From NCBI GenBank assembly GCA_949752795.1, contig OX457056.1, forward strand, positions 176,414,428 through 176,478,427: 64,000 nt of DNA. The letters run 5' to 3'. The notes beneath the pieces were generated by a model. That model did not search any database. It was not told the origin of the DNA and saw only the letters and a list, made by a program, of their open reading frames with translations. The position numbers and the translations under genes are program-made. Of the stretch, positions 52,976-64,000 are shown piece by piece. Positions within the stretch are counted from its first letter, which is position 1. Each line of letters opens with the position of its first letter. The DNA is from Hyperoodon ampullatus. Lineage: Eukaryota > Chordata > Mammalia > Artiodactyla > Ziphiidae.

Positions 52976-53519
52976 GAGAAAAAGCTAGAGTTGAATCTAT
53001 ATTGACATATTTGCAGGGGTGTTCATGATATGTTGTTAAATTTTTAAAAGCTAGTAATGTCTATGGTATGATTCTATTTTGTCAAAACAAAGCACATAAA
53101 AACAAACCACTATAACTGTGGGCTGCATAAATGCTTGTAATACTGAATGAACCATGAAAAAGATGTGAAGGGATAAATGCCAGTTGTTAACATTTGTCAC
53201 CTCAAAGGGGGTTGAGATGGGGATGAAATGATGATTAACTTTTCTTTACACATCACTGTACTAGTTTCCTTGTTGCAATAAAGCTGTATTGCTTTATAAT
53301 TTGAGAAACATAAAGCAGAGAAAACAAGAAAAAACTATAGTCTTTCATTTAGAGAACATATTATCTTTCATGATATATTGAAGTCTTTTTTTCCCCTTAA
53401 AGTTTCTTGATATTTGTTGTTTTCTTAATCGGGAATAGATGTTTATCAAATATTTTGGGGGCACCTATTGAGATGATCATCTGGTTTTTCTCCTCTATTT
53501 TCTCTTCAATATCTGTACT

Positions 53520-54585
53520 CTCCCATGTGGTGATCGTATTCATTCTCAAACATCATACATGTGCCAACAAGCCCCAAATACATATCTCCAGCCCAGACTT
53601 CTCTTCCAAACTCCAGATCCTGGAGAACTGCCTGTTGACATCTCCCCTTGAATGTCTAATGATGTGTCAAACTCGACACAACTCTCCCAAATTCCACCAA
53701 ACTTATTCTACATGCAGCTGTCTTTATATCAGGTAAGGACAACTCCATCTAGCCAATTCTCAGACCAGAAAATATGTGTCATCTGTGACGTTTCTCTTTC
53801 ACACTTTTACACTCAATGCATCAGGAAATCCCGTTCATTCTATCTTCAAAATACATTAGAATTGACCACTTTCATTACCACCACTGCTTCCATCCTGGTC
53901 AGAGCCACCATCCTCACTCACCTGCATTACTGGTGGTCCTGTGTCTGTTCTTGACTGTCTACAGTCTATTCTCAACAGGACACCCAGAGTCAAGCCCTTT
54001 AAATGTCCATGAAATCACATCACTCTTTTGCTCAAAACCCTGTTCTCTCCTCTCCCCGCCTACACACGTCCCCCTGACACTGCTTCCAATTCATTTAGAT
54101 TAAAACCCAACGTCTGTACAAGGGCTACACAATCCAGCTCCCTGTGACCTCTCGACCTCATCCCCTTCCACTTCCAGTTTCCTCAAAGTTCCTAGAACAT
54201 GACAGGCACACCACTCCCACCCTGGAGTCTTCATACTCACCGTTCCCTCTGCTTTGAATGCCCTTCCACCAGATAGCTGCTTGGCTAACTCCTCTCCTCA
54301 GCGAGCCCTACCCTAACCACTTTATTCAATATCCAGCCTCCTACAACCACAGGACAAATGTCTCTCGCCCCCATCTACTTTTTCATCTTCCATGGCATTC
54401 ATCCTCTTCTCCATACTGAAATGTTTAAGTTTATCTTTCATTGTCTGTCTCATGCCACTAGAACACACTCTCCAAGAGGACAAAACCTTGTTTTGTTCAC
54501 TGATGTGACCCAAATGCCTAGAACAGTGCCTGACACATAATAGATGCTTAACAAATATTTGTTGAATAAAAGAATGAATTAGTGA
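53520..54585 (+). mobile_element. L2 LINE remnant, sense, about 1 kb with 3' end
   Basis: The end 'gcctagaacagtgcctgaca', 'cataatagatgcttaacaaa' and 'tatttgttgaataaaagaat' is the L2 3' terminus. Upstream phrases 'caccactcccaccctggagt' and 'ctttgaatgcccttccacca' match. Frames at 53407-54103 are decayed L2. Confidence 0.88.
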
Positions 54586-54599
54586 ATTGCATTAGCTCC

Positions 54600-56760
54600 T
54601 CCAAAACCAGTCCTCTCAATGCTATGATTCCTCTCTTGGATATGTTTTGAGCTGTAATGTTCTACAGGATTTTAAAATTCCTCTTAAGTATGACTCTTAC
54701 TGCTTTTCCTCTTTTAGGAATCATTCCAAATTTCTGGCTCATTATTGAAGGTTTTCATTGTTTCCCCCACACTATTATAGATTTATTTTCTTTTAAAGTA
54801 CCTCTATGATGATTTCATAGGATTTGGTGAGTAAGGAAAGGCAGATGTGTGTGCTCCCTCGTCCCACCCTTGACCTCAGAGAACTGGGAGTTTGTTAGTG
54901 TGCATCTGTCTCTCTGAGTCTGAGTGAATCTGATGAACCTAAGTTACTGGGCTGTGGGCCCTAGTGACCCCATCAATACAATGTAGACTTATGAAGCCTG
55001 GCTTGGCCAACAGCTGGCCTTCCTCTAAGACCTCCAGCTCTAGCCTTTCAAATTTAACACTGTCCTCATTAACCAAGATATTATAAAGCATTTTTTTTTC
55101 AATTCAGAGAGGAAATGAATTGCATAAAAGCTAGATAATAAAAATGAGGTTCTAATGCCTGACACCACATTTCCTTCTTACTAATCAACTCAAATCTTAA
55201 AATCAAAGATATCCACCCACATCCTTAGGGAACTCATTGAAAATCTTATGCAGCTGAAAAAATTTCTAATCTCCTTTTACCATAGCTCTACTAGTCAATT
55301 AAAGACTTTTCAAAATGTAAAATATGCATTTTTATGTCTATTCTCAAAGTCACTGAAGACCAGATTTTGACCATTGATTTATATGCTGAATATGCCTACC
55401 CTATGAAAAGAAATTTGGTTAATTTGGGAGTTTGGGAGTGTGCTAAACTATTTTTATCTGACTTTCCTACTAGCATAGCATTTATAAACTGCAGAAAAAC
55501 TTGCTTTTTATTCCCTCATTAAAAAAAAATTTATATTCTCAATGCTTGTGGTTTTGTACTTTTATGTAATTTCATGGCTATGTTGGATTTGGAGGAAAAG
55601 TGTTCACTGTGAACCCATTTATCCAAGACCAAATGTGAATAAACATAGAACACGAAATTAGAAAACTGTGACTGAAATTATTATTTTTAAAAATATATGA
55701 CTTGGCCTTTGACTACTAATCTCAGCCAATATAGAGAAGAGACCTTGAGCTATCAGCTGAGTCAGCACCCCACCTGTCAACACCCCAACTATCAACTGGA
55801 TAAACCAGTCTTTCCAGATCTTTCTGTTGAATCAATAGACCCATGTCCTTGGCCTCCTGCTAACAGTCTTATCCTTTTCCTCTACCTTCTCTAAGATACA
55901 CCAAATAAGAACTCCAGTTTGTAAACCATTGGTATAAATGGTTTCTATTATCTTGGGAAAACCTATGCGAATGGAGGCTCTCATCTTATTTTGGAGTTTA
56001 TTCTATTGTTCTAGCACCATGATTGTAAATAAGTTCTTCCCTGTGCTCATCCAAAATGTTGTCCTTTGCTTCTCTTAATTAAAATTATTGGACATAGAAA
56101 ATTGTTGCTCATCATCCTCTGTATTATCCTTGGAGACAATGCACAAGATCTCTCTTTGGCTTATTCTAATTTTTACTTGTGAAAAACTGGAAACCTACTT
56201 TTCATTTCTCATCATTTTTGGATGCTGTTCAGCAATTCCATGTGATTATTGAAATGTGGCCAAAATGGGACCCCATTTACTAGATTTTTGTAGAGATGGT
56301 GGCTTTTGAAAGATTGAAACAATAAGAGAAATTAAACAGGAAACGATAGATTTAACTGTCTAAAATTTTTGAATTTATATACCATGAAAATTAATAAAGC
56401 TGGCTAGGAAATATTAAAATAGTAAAAAATTCATATCTATACAATCTAAAGAATTTACTTACTTGTATGAAAATCTGCTTATATATAAGATCAAATTTTT
56501 AATGAATAATTATGTTCATTTTTTAATGCTTTGGTTATTTTCATTTAAAACCATCTTTCTGAGTAATATCCAGATGCCAGTAGATACATGAATCATGAAT
56601 AGACAATATTCTTATTGGCCAAAATTCACTTTTCCTCAAAATCTAGTTGACGTGTCATGTGTTGGAAGTCCTCAAGAAACTCCTAGGGAAAGTAAGCTCT
56701 TCTTCAAACCTGTGATTTTGTATTCCATAACACACTGTACTGCCCTTGTTTAATAATCAC
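54600..56760. other. Intergenic, relatively unique, nothing assigned
   Basis: Over 2 kb of AT-rich sequence with no transposon I can name and no supported ORF. Confidence 0.6.
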
Positions 56761-56779
56761 AACAGTATTCTGCAATTAT

Positions 56780-56930
56780 TTATATGACTGTCTTCCTACT
56801 AGAAATAACCAACCGCATGATAAGATGTCAGAGCAGGGACGATGTCTTTGCTTCATTATCTTTTCACTGTCCAATGTGGTGTATGCTATATGCAGTAGGT
56901 GCTTCATAATTGCTTATAGAATGAATTAGT
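56780..56930 (+). repeat. L2 LINE 3' tail
   Basis: 'gagcagggacgatgtctttg', 'tatgcagtaggtgcttcata' and 'tagaatgaatt' in L2 order. Confidence 0.65.
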
Positions 56931-57159
56931 TCACATTAAAATAAGTGTAAATAGTAATTATAGAATTATAGAAAAGACCTCCCTTCTCAAGCTCTTAATC
57001 AAAAGTCTGCAATATAATGCAATATTATTTTGTTCAAGAAGACTTTAATGTGTTGAAGGACATGTGTTCATTTTGCCTAGGAATTTAAAAAATATGAATA
57101 TTATTAAAGATAAGTTTTCCTGAAATTAATTTATAAATTCAGTATAATGACAGTTTACA

Positions 57160-58945
57160 GGCTTCTTAAAACTTAGCACACTCATTCCAAAGTCCACCTA
57201 GAGAAACAAACATAAGAGAAGAGCCAGATAGAAAAAAAAAATGAAGAGAAATAGCCCTATTAAATATTTAAATGTTTCACTAAATTACAGTAATTAACAT
57301 GCTGTGGACTGCTGTGGAAAGAGATTCTATTAAACAAAGAGAATGAGAAATTCAGAAATGATCAGAAGTATGTATAAACATTATTTTACAATAAAGTTAG
57401 CCTCTCAGAAGAAGTGGTGAAAGGTTGGCCTGTCCAATAAAGTATATTATGAGAAATGGAAAGGCATTTGACAAAGGTCATCTGAATCTCTACATCACTT
57501 CTTTCACCAAAAGAAATTCAATGGCTTAAACTCTTAAAGTAATACAATGAGAGCAACAACAAAACCCCTAGAAGAACATGTGAATAAAAAAAAAAAAAAG
57601 TTTGAATGAGGAAGACCATACTAAGCATGACATGATATTAAGAAATCATGAATGATTAGATTGACCATTTAAGTTTTTTTTAAAATCCTGAAATTTCCAT
57701 TCAGCAAAAAAAACCAAACAAACCCTACAAAACAAACAAAAAACTCTCCATAGACAAAATCAAAAGATAAACAAGAAACAGAAAGAATAATGTTTGTAAT
57801 ACATGAAGCACTAATCTCTTTAATATGCAAAGTTCATACCAATCCATATAGAAAAGATTAATGTTCCAATAAAAAGATGGGCAAAGGATATGAACACAAA
57901 ATTCATAGGAGAGTAGTAAATGGCTAATAAATCTATAAAAATATAATAAAAGAGTATCAAAGTAAAACAATGAAATTCCATTTTTTACTTAGCAGATTAG
58001 TAAATTAAAAAAAAATTGATGACATACAGTATTGGCCACAGAGAGAGGAAATTAATACTCCCCCCAAAATTGGTGGAGGGGTGAGAAGATGCATAAAATA
58101 TTCTAGAGGGGTTTTTGGCAATAGTAATAAAACATTTACATTAGAACAAACAAGCAAAAATATGTTTAAGGGTGTTTATTGTAGCATTGTTTGAAATAAT
58201 AAATGCTAGATACAACCTGAATGTCTATCAACAGGGAATTAAATTATTACAGAGCCATACAATGGATCTCTATGAAGCTCACAGAGAATGTACTAGAATA
58301 GAAGAATATGAAAAGGTGTCTGTTATATCATTAATCGAAAAGAAAAGCAAGTTCAGAACAGTGGTAGAATAGGATCCCATTATTTTTGTGTTGTCATTTT
58401 TGGTTTTTTTGACTACATTGGGTCTTTGTTGCTGTGTGTGGGCTTTCTCTAGTTGCTGTACACAGGCTTCTCACTGCAGTGGTTTCTCTTGAGGAGCATG
58501 GACTCTAGGCACGCAGCCTCCAGTAGTTGCAGCATGCGGGCTCAGTAGTTTTGGCACACGGGCTCTAGAGCATGTGGGCTTCCGTAGTTGTGGCACATGG
58601 GCTTAGTTGCTCTGCAGCATGTAGGATCTTCCTGGACCAGGGCTTGAACCCATGTCCCCTGCATTGGCAGGCGGACTCTTAACCACTGCACCACCAGGGA
58701 AGTCCCCCCCCACTTTTGTTTTTTAATGAGTATTAACAGCATGTATACTTCGCATGTATTTATATAAAAACTATCTGAAAGGACATACAATTTACTAACA
58801 GTGGCAACTTCTGGAAACGGGACTGAGAGGAGAAAGTTATGAGAGAATTTTACTTTTTACTTTATACTTTCTTTTACTTTTTACGAGTATGAGGTACTTT
58901 TGTAATTAAAGTTTAAAACATTGTAAAATAAAGCTCACATTTTAC
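57160..58945 (+). mobile_element. L1M LINE remnant, ORF2 3' part and 3' UTR, interrupted by a SINE
   Basis: 'attccaaagtccacctagag', 'cattgaagcac'-type text, 'taaaaagatgggcaaaggat' and 'gggtgtttattgtagcattg' are ORF2 3' features. After the SINE, 'gtggcaacttctggaaacgg' and 'tttactttttactttatact' belong to the 3' UTR. Confidence 0.78.
58396..58708 (-). mobile_element. CHR-type SINE, long subtype, antisense
   Basis: Complement from 'gactacattgggtctttgtt' to 'caccaccagggaagtccc'. T/G-rich flanks on both sides ('tttttgtgtt', 'acttttgtttt') suggest a diverged target duplication. Confidence 0.92.
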
Positions 58946-59586
58946 ATAGCAAACATTAGAGGCAAAACCCTTTGACAAACAATCTGGCAACAGGTGATGA
59001 CCCACAGGGCTGGGGCTAGGGTGGGGCGAGAGAGGCACTTGCTTTGGGCACAGAATTTAAAAGGACATCAGAAAACCCAGAAATCAAGATGAGTGATATT
59101 TTAATGCACTATTTAAAAACTTTTTTATTGAAGTATAGTTGATTTACAATATTGTGTTAGTTTCTGGTGTATAGCAAAGTGATTCAGTTATACATATATA
59201 TATATATATATATTTTCCAATTCTTTTCCATTATAGATTATTACAAGATATTGAATATAGTTCCCTGTACTATACAGTAAATCCTTGGTTTTTATCTATT
59301 TTGTAGATCATGGTGTGTATCTGTTGGTCTTATACTCTTAATTTATCCCTCCCCCACCTCTTTCCCCTTTGGTAACTGTAAATTTGTTTTTTATGTCTTT
59401 GAGTCTGTTTCTGTTTTGTAAATGAGTTCATTTGCATTATGTTTTAGATTTCATACATAAGTGATGTCATATAATATTTGTCTTTCTCTGTCTAGTTTAC
59501 TTCATTTGGTATTATGATCTCTAGGTCCATTCATGTTGCTGCAAATGGCAATGTTTCATTCTTTTTTATGGCCAAGTAATATTCCA

Positions 59587-59645
59587 CTATACATATATAT
59601 ATATTTATATATATATTTATATATATTTATATATATAATGAAATA
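59587..59645. repeat. AT-rich tandem repeat (ATATTTAT-type units)
   Basis: Repeated 'atatatatttatat' units inside the antisense L1 3' UTR. A (TA)n at 59190-59212 is similar. Confidence 0.85.
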
Positions 59646-59872
59646 TATGTATATACCACATCTTCTTTATCCATTCATCTGTTGATGGACACTTAGGTTG
59701 TTTCCATGTCTTGGCTATTGTAAATAACACTGCTATGAACACTGGGGTGTATGTACCTTTTTGAATAGAGTTTTTGTCTTTTCCAGATATATGCCCAAGA
59801 GTGGGATTGCTGGATCATATGGTAACTCTATTTTTAGTTTTTTAATTTTGTCATTTTAAGAATGGTATATAA

Positions 59873-60241
59873 GGCTTCCCTGGTGGCGCAGTGGTTAAGA
59901 ATCTGCCTGCCAGTGCAGGGGACCCGGGTTTGAGCCCTGGTCCGGGAAGATCCTACATGCCATGGAGCAACTAAACCCATGTGCCACAATTACTGAGCCT
60001 GCGCTCTAGGGCCCTGCGCTCTAGGGCCCGCGAGTCACAGCTACTGAGCCCATGCACTGCAACTACTGAAGCCTGTGCACCTAGAGCCCGTGCTGCGCAA
60101 CAAGAGAAGCCACTGCCGTGAGAAGCCTGCACACGGCAACGAAGACTAGCTCCCAATTGCCCCGACTAGAGAAAAGCCCGTGCCAGCAGCGAAGATCCAA
60201 CACAGCCAAAAATAAATAAATAAATAAATTGGGAAAAAAAA
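59873..60241 (+). mobile_element. CHR-type SINE, long subtype, with exact TSD
   Basis: From 'ggcttccctggtggcgcagt' to an (AAAT)n and A-rich tail. The exact 15-bp duplication 'aagaatggtatataa' is at 59858-59872 and 60242-60256. An internal duplication 'gcgctctagggccc' occurs near 60001-60028. Confidence 0.95.
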
Positions 60242-60520
60242 AAGAATGGTATATAAACGGAATCGTACAATATGTGACCTTTTGAGATTAGGTTTTTTTA
60301 TTCAGCATAATGACCTTTTAAAATTCATCCATATTTTTGCATGCATCAGTAGTTTGTTTTCATTGTGGAGTGGCATTCCATGGTATGGATGTTACCATGC
60401 CATTTTCAACCATTCTCCTATTGAAGGAAATTGTAGTTCCAGTTTTGGGCTATTAAAAATACTGATGCTATGAGAAATCATGTGTCAGCTATTGTTCATT
60501 TCTTTAAAATAAAAGCCCCA

Positions 60521-61809
60521 ACTATCAAACTCTTAGAGGAAAACATAGGCACAACACTCTATGACATAAATCACAGCAAGATCCTTTTTGATCCACCTCC
60601 TAGAGAAATGGAAATAAAAACAAAAACAAACAAATGGGACCTAATGAAAGTTAAAAGCTTTTGCACAACAAAGGAAACCATAAACAAGACCAAAAGACAA
60701 CCCTCAGAATGGGAGAAAATATTTGCAAATGAAGCAACTGACAAAGGACTAATCTCTAAAATTTACAAGCAGCTCATGCAGCTCAATAACAAAAAAACAA
60801 ACAACCCAATCCAAAAATGGGCAGAAGACCTAAACAGACATTTCTCCAAAGAAGATACACAGATTGCCAACAAACACATGAACGAATGCTCAACATCATT
60901 AATCATTAGAGAAATGCAAATCAAAACTACAATGAGATATCATCTCACACCGGTCAGAATGGGCATCATCAAAAAATCTAGAAACAATAAATGCTGGAGA
61001 GGGTGTGGAGAAAAGGGAACACTCTTGCACTGCTGGTGGGAATGTAAATTGATACAGCCACTATGGAGAACAGTATGGAGGTTCCTTAAAAACTACAAAT
61101 AGAACTACCATATGACCCAGCCATCCCACTACTGGGCATATACCCTGAGAAAACCATAATTCAAAAAGAGTCCTGTACCACAATGTTCATTGCAGCTTTA
61201 TTTACAAAAGCCAGGACATGGAAACAACCTAAGTGTCCATCATCGGATGAATGGATAAAAAAGATGTGGCACATATATACAATGGAATATTACTCAGCCA
61301 TAAAAAGAAACGAAATTGAGTTATTTGTAGTGAGGTGGATGGACCTAGAGTCTGTCATACAGAGTGAAGTAAGTCAGAAAGAGAAAAACAAATACCGTAT
61401 GCTAACACATATATATGGAATCTAAGAAAAAAAAAAAAAAGGTCATGAAGAACCTAGGGGTAAGACGGGAATAAAGACACTGACGTACTAGAGAATGGAC
61501 TTGAGGATATGGGGAGGGGGAAGGGTAAGCTGTGACAAAGTGAGAGAGTGGCATGGACATATATACACTACCAAACATAAAATAGATAGCTAGTGGGAAG
61601 CAGCCGCATGGCACAGGGAGATCAGCTCGGTGCTTTGTGACCACCTAGAGGGGTGGGATACGGAGGGTGGGAGGGAGGGAGACACAAGAGGGAAGAGATA
61701 TGGGAATGTATGTATATGTATAACTGATTCACTTTGTTATAAACAGAAACTAACACACCATTGTAAAGAAATTATACTCCAATAAAGATGTTAAAAAAAA
61801 AAAAAAAAA
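60521..61809 (+). mobile_element. 5'-truncated L1 insertion, with TSD and poly(A)
   Basis: Begins inside ORF2 ('ctatcaaactcttagaggaa'). ORF2 stays open to its natural stop after a WRFLKNYK end at 61102, apart from the 5' truncation. Then the 3' UTR ('gaaagagaaaaacaaatacc', 'gagatcagctcggtgctttg') leads to 'ccaataaagatgtt' and poly(A). The duplication 'aaaagcccca' is at 60511-60520 and 61806-61815. The element encodes only the C-terminal part of the L1 ORF2 protein, without the reverse-transcriptase core. Confidence 0.92.
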
Positions 61810-61915
61810 GCCCCAGAGTGCAATTCCTGTGTTACATTGGCTGTACTATTTTACATCCCCACCAGCAATAAAAGAGTGATCCAGTTTCTCTGCATCCTCT
61901 CTAGCATTTGGTGTT

Positions 61916-62300
61916 TGTTATGGGCTGGATTATGTCTTTCCTAAATTCATATGTTGAAGCCATAACCCCCAGTACATCAAAATATGATTATATTTGGAGA
62001 TAGGGTCTTTAAAGAGGTGATTAAGGTTAAATAAGGTCATTGGTGTGGACCCTAATCCAATATGACTGGTGTCCTTATAAGAAGAGATTAGGACTAAACA
62101 TATGCAGAGAAAAGACCATGTGAAAATACAGGGAGAATATGGCCATCTACAAGTCAAGGAGCAAGGCCTCAGAATGAAATCAACCCTAACAACAGTTTGC
62201 TCTTAAACTTCTAGCCTCCAGAATTGTGAGAAATAAATTGCTGTTGTCTTCAGCCACCCAGTCTGTGGTATTTGTTACAGCAGTTTTAGTAAACAAATGC
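61916..62300 (+). mobile_element. MLT1-type MaLR LTR
   Basis: 'tgttatgggctggattatgt', 'aatatgactggtgtccttat', 'aagacc'/'atgtgaaaatacagggagaa', 'cttctagcctccagaattgt' and 'gccacccagtctgtggtatt' follow the MLT1 LTR order. Confidence 0.85.
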
Positions 62301-62769
62301 AGTATTGTCATAATTTTTTATTTTAACTGTCTGACAGGTGTGTAGTGACATCTCATTGGACAATTAATTTGCATTTTCCTAATGCTTAATGACACTGAAC
62401 ATCTGCTCAGGTGCTTACTTGCCACTTGTATATCATTTTTGGTAAAATGTCTCTTCATGTCTTTTGCCTGCTTTCTAATTGGATTGCTTGTTTTCATAAT
62501 GTTGACTTTTAAATGTTCTTGGATATTCTAGAAATGAGACCTTTATCTAATATGTGATTTGCAAATATTTTCTCCCCATCTATAGCTTGCCTTTTCATCC
62601 TCTTAACAGGGTCTTTCACAGAGCAAAACTTTAATTTTGATGAAGTCCAATTTATCCATTTTTTTCTTTTATGGATTGTGCTTTTGGGTTATGACTAAGA
62701 ACTTTTCACTAAGTCCTAGGTCCTGAAGACTTTCTCCTATATTATCTTCTAAAAATTTTATAGCTTTAC

Positions 62770-62986
62770 TTTTTTTTTTTTTTTTTTTTTTTTTGCGATA
62801 CGCCGGCCTCTCACTGCCGTGGCCTCTCCCGTTGAGGAGCACAGGCTCCGGACGCACAGGCTCAGCGGCCATGGCTCACGGGCCCAGCCGCTCCACAGCA
62901 TGTGGGATCTTCCCGGACCGGGGCACGAACCCATGTCCCCTGCATCGGCAGGCGGACTCTCAACCACTGCGCCACCAGGGAAGCCC
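62770..62986 (-). mobile_element. CHR-type SINE, cetacean subtype, antisense, exact TSD, long T run
   Basis: About 25 Ts, then 'gcgatacgccggcctctcac', ending 'gccaccagggaagccc'. The exact 11-bp duplication 'tatagctttac' is at 62759-62769 and 62987-62997. Confidence 0.96.
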
Positions 62987-63740
62987 TATAGCTTTACCTT
63001 TTACATTTAACTCTATGATCCATTTTGAGTTAATTTTTTTATAAGGTGTGAGGTTCAGGTCAAGTTTTATTTTTTGTTTCTGAGGAGTTTTTTTTGTTTT
63101 GTTTTGTTTTGTTTTGTATTGCCTATGGATAGCCAGTTGCTCCAGCACCATTTATTAAAAAGACTATCCTTCCTCTATTGGATTGCACTTGACCTTTATC
63201 AAACATTACTTGGCGGTACTTGTGTGGGGCTATTTCTGGGTTCTCTATATTGTTCCACTGATGTATATGTCAATCCCTCTGCCGAAATCACACAACCTTG
63301 ATTACTGTAGCTCTACAATAAGTCTTGAAATCAGGTAGAGTGATTCCTTCCATTTTTTTCTTTTTCAGAATGGTTTTAGCTGTTCTACTTTCTTTACCTT
63401 TCTATATAAATTTTAGAATTATCTCGCCTATCTACAAAAAATATTGCTAGGAATTGTATAAAAGCTGTATATCAGTTTGGAGAGAATTCTCATCTTTAGT
63501 ATGCTGAGTTTTCCAATCCATGTATATGGAAAGTCTCTATATTTACTTAGATTGTCTTTGATTTCTTTCATCAGAATTTTGTAGTTTTCAGTATACAAGT
63601 CTTGTACATGTTTTGCTAAATTACACCTAAATATTTCACTTTTGGGGAACAATTGTAAGTGATGTTGTATTCTTAATTTTGATTTCCACATATTCATTGT
63701 TAGTATGTACACAATTACTGACATCTCTACTAGTATACAA

Positions 63741-64000
63741 TTTATTTTATTTTTTATAAATTTATTTTATTTATTTATTTTTGGCTGCACTGGGTCTTCG
63801 TTGCTGCACACGGGCTTTCTCTAGGTGCGGCGAGCGGGGGCTACTCTTCGTTGTGGTGTGCAGGCTTCTCATTGCAGTGGCTTCTCTTGCTGTGGAGCGC
63901 GGGCTCTAGGTGCGTGGGCTTCAGTAGTTGTGGCACGCGGGTTCAGTAGTTGTGGCACACGGGCTAAGTTGCTCCGTGGCATGTGGGATCTTCCCAGACC
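63741..64000 (-). mobile_element. CHR-type SINE, long subtype, antisense, cut by window end
   Basis: (ATTT)n complement, then 'ggctgcactgggtcttcgtt', 'gggctttctctaggtgcggc' and on to 'gggatcttcccagacc' at the right edge. The 5' end of the element is outside. Confidence 0.93.

Larger units (their letters stand above)
51050..53330 (+). mobile_element. L1M LINE remnant, ORF2 3' part and 3' UTR, interrupted by a SINE
   Basis: ORF2 phrases 'aaccagcatggtattggcat', 'gacaaatcagtggaacagaa' and 'atagtgctggcataactggc' precede the SINE at 51883. After it come 'gcactgctgggaatgtagcc', 'gaaatggttgaataaattgt' and 'aatactatgcagctactaag'. Many stops. Confidence 0.8.
59115..60510 (-). mobile_element. Antisense L1 3' UTR/ORF2 tract, left part
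   Basis: Starts 'tattgaagtatagttgattt', passes 'gaatatagttccctgtacta' and 'tccattcatgttgctgcaaa', to 'agagtgggattgctggatca'. After a SINE (59873-60241), older antisense L1 resumes ('agcataatgaccttttaaaa', 'atggatgttaccatgccatt'). Confidence 0.85.
61816..63725 (-). mobile_element. Antisense L1 tract, right part, with LTR and SINE insertions
   Basis: Resumes 'gagtgcaattcctgtgttac' and runs through 'ccagcaataaaagagtgatc', 'ttttgatgaagtccaattta', 'cagttgctccagcaccattt' and 'ttactgtagctctacaataa', to ORF2 complement 'ttagtatgctgagttttcca'. All frames on the minus strand are short. Confidence 0.85.

Noticed and set aside
53407..54103. Overlapping plus-strand ORFs of 95-109 codons
   Set aside because: They fall in a decayed sense L2 with its recognisable 3' end at 54585.
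60470..61102. 210-codon plus-strand ORF as a host gene
   Set aside because: Apart from a short leader outside the insertion it is the C-terminal part of L1 ORF2, bounded by a target-site duplication and poly(A).

Overview
The window is nuclear DNA from a mammal, almost certainly a cetacean (whale or dolphin). The diagnosis rests on about 17 copies of tRNA-derived SINEs with the signature 'cttccctggtggcgcagtgg' followed by 'gcctgccgatgcagggg', which I recognise as the cetacean/hippo CHR-type family. They sit among mammal-wide MIR, L2, L1M, MER and MaLR repeats. There are no prokaryotic features.

The only protein-coding gene I can support is the 5' half of DHX15 on the minus strand. DHX15 is the DEAH-box RNA helicase 15, the mammalian counterpart of yeast Prp43. 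Six exons are present (exon 1 at 30653-30723, exon 6 at 72-239). All have consensus GT/AG boundaries and compatible phases. Together they encode 416 codons from the start ATG through helicase motifs I, Ia, Ib, II (DEAH), III (SAT) and IV. The gene leaves the window at position 1, before motifs V and VI and the C-terminal domains. Introns 5, 4, 3, 2 and 1 occupy 240-4336, 4556-6121, 6282-20783, 20978-24124 and 24561-30652. They are AT-rich and hold scattered SINEs, MIRs and old L1/MER fragments.

A CpG island (about 30000-31115) covers exon 1, the start of intron 1 and the promoter. Its core carries a YY1-type motif, ETS-type motifs, GC boxes and an unusual alternating GTGC/GTAC tract.

From about 31120 to 64000 I see no host gene. 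First come MIR and L2 remnants (31180-33880) and an inverted LTR remnant (34555-35395). Next is a roughly 9.5-kb ERVL-like endogenous retrovirus (about 35398-45000) whose internal region was split by an L1/HAL1-type element. That element was itself invaded by a MER2 DNA transposon and by SINEs. Further on are an L2 (45080-46080), an antisense L1 split by an MST-type MaLR LTR (47340-48790), L1M remnants (49940-53330), a long L2 (53520-54585), a relatively unique AT-rich stretch (54600-57150), and another L1M (57160-58945). The end is a large antisense L1 tract (59115-63725) that received a younger, 5'-truncated sense L1 with target-site duplications, an MLT1-type LTR and several SINEs.

Nothing here looks like a new biological system. 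The points most worth a second look are the DHX15 promoter architecture, the nested ERVL locus, a SINE that seems to have carried 3' flanking sequence, and insertions young enough to test for polymorphism.
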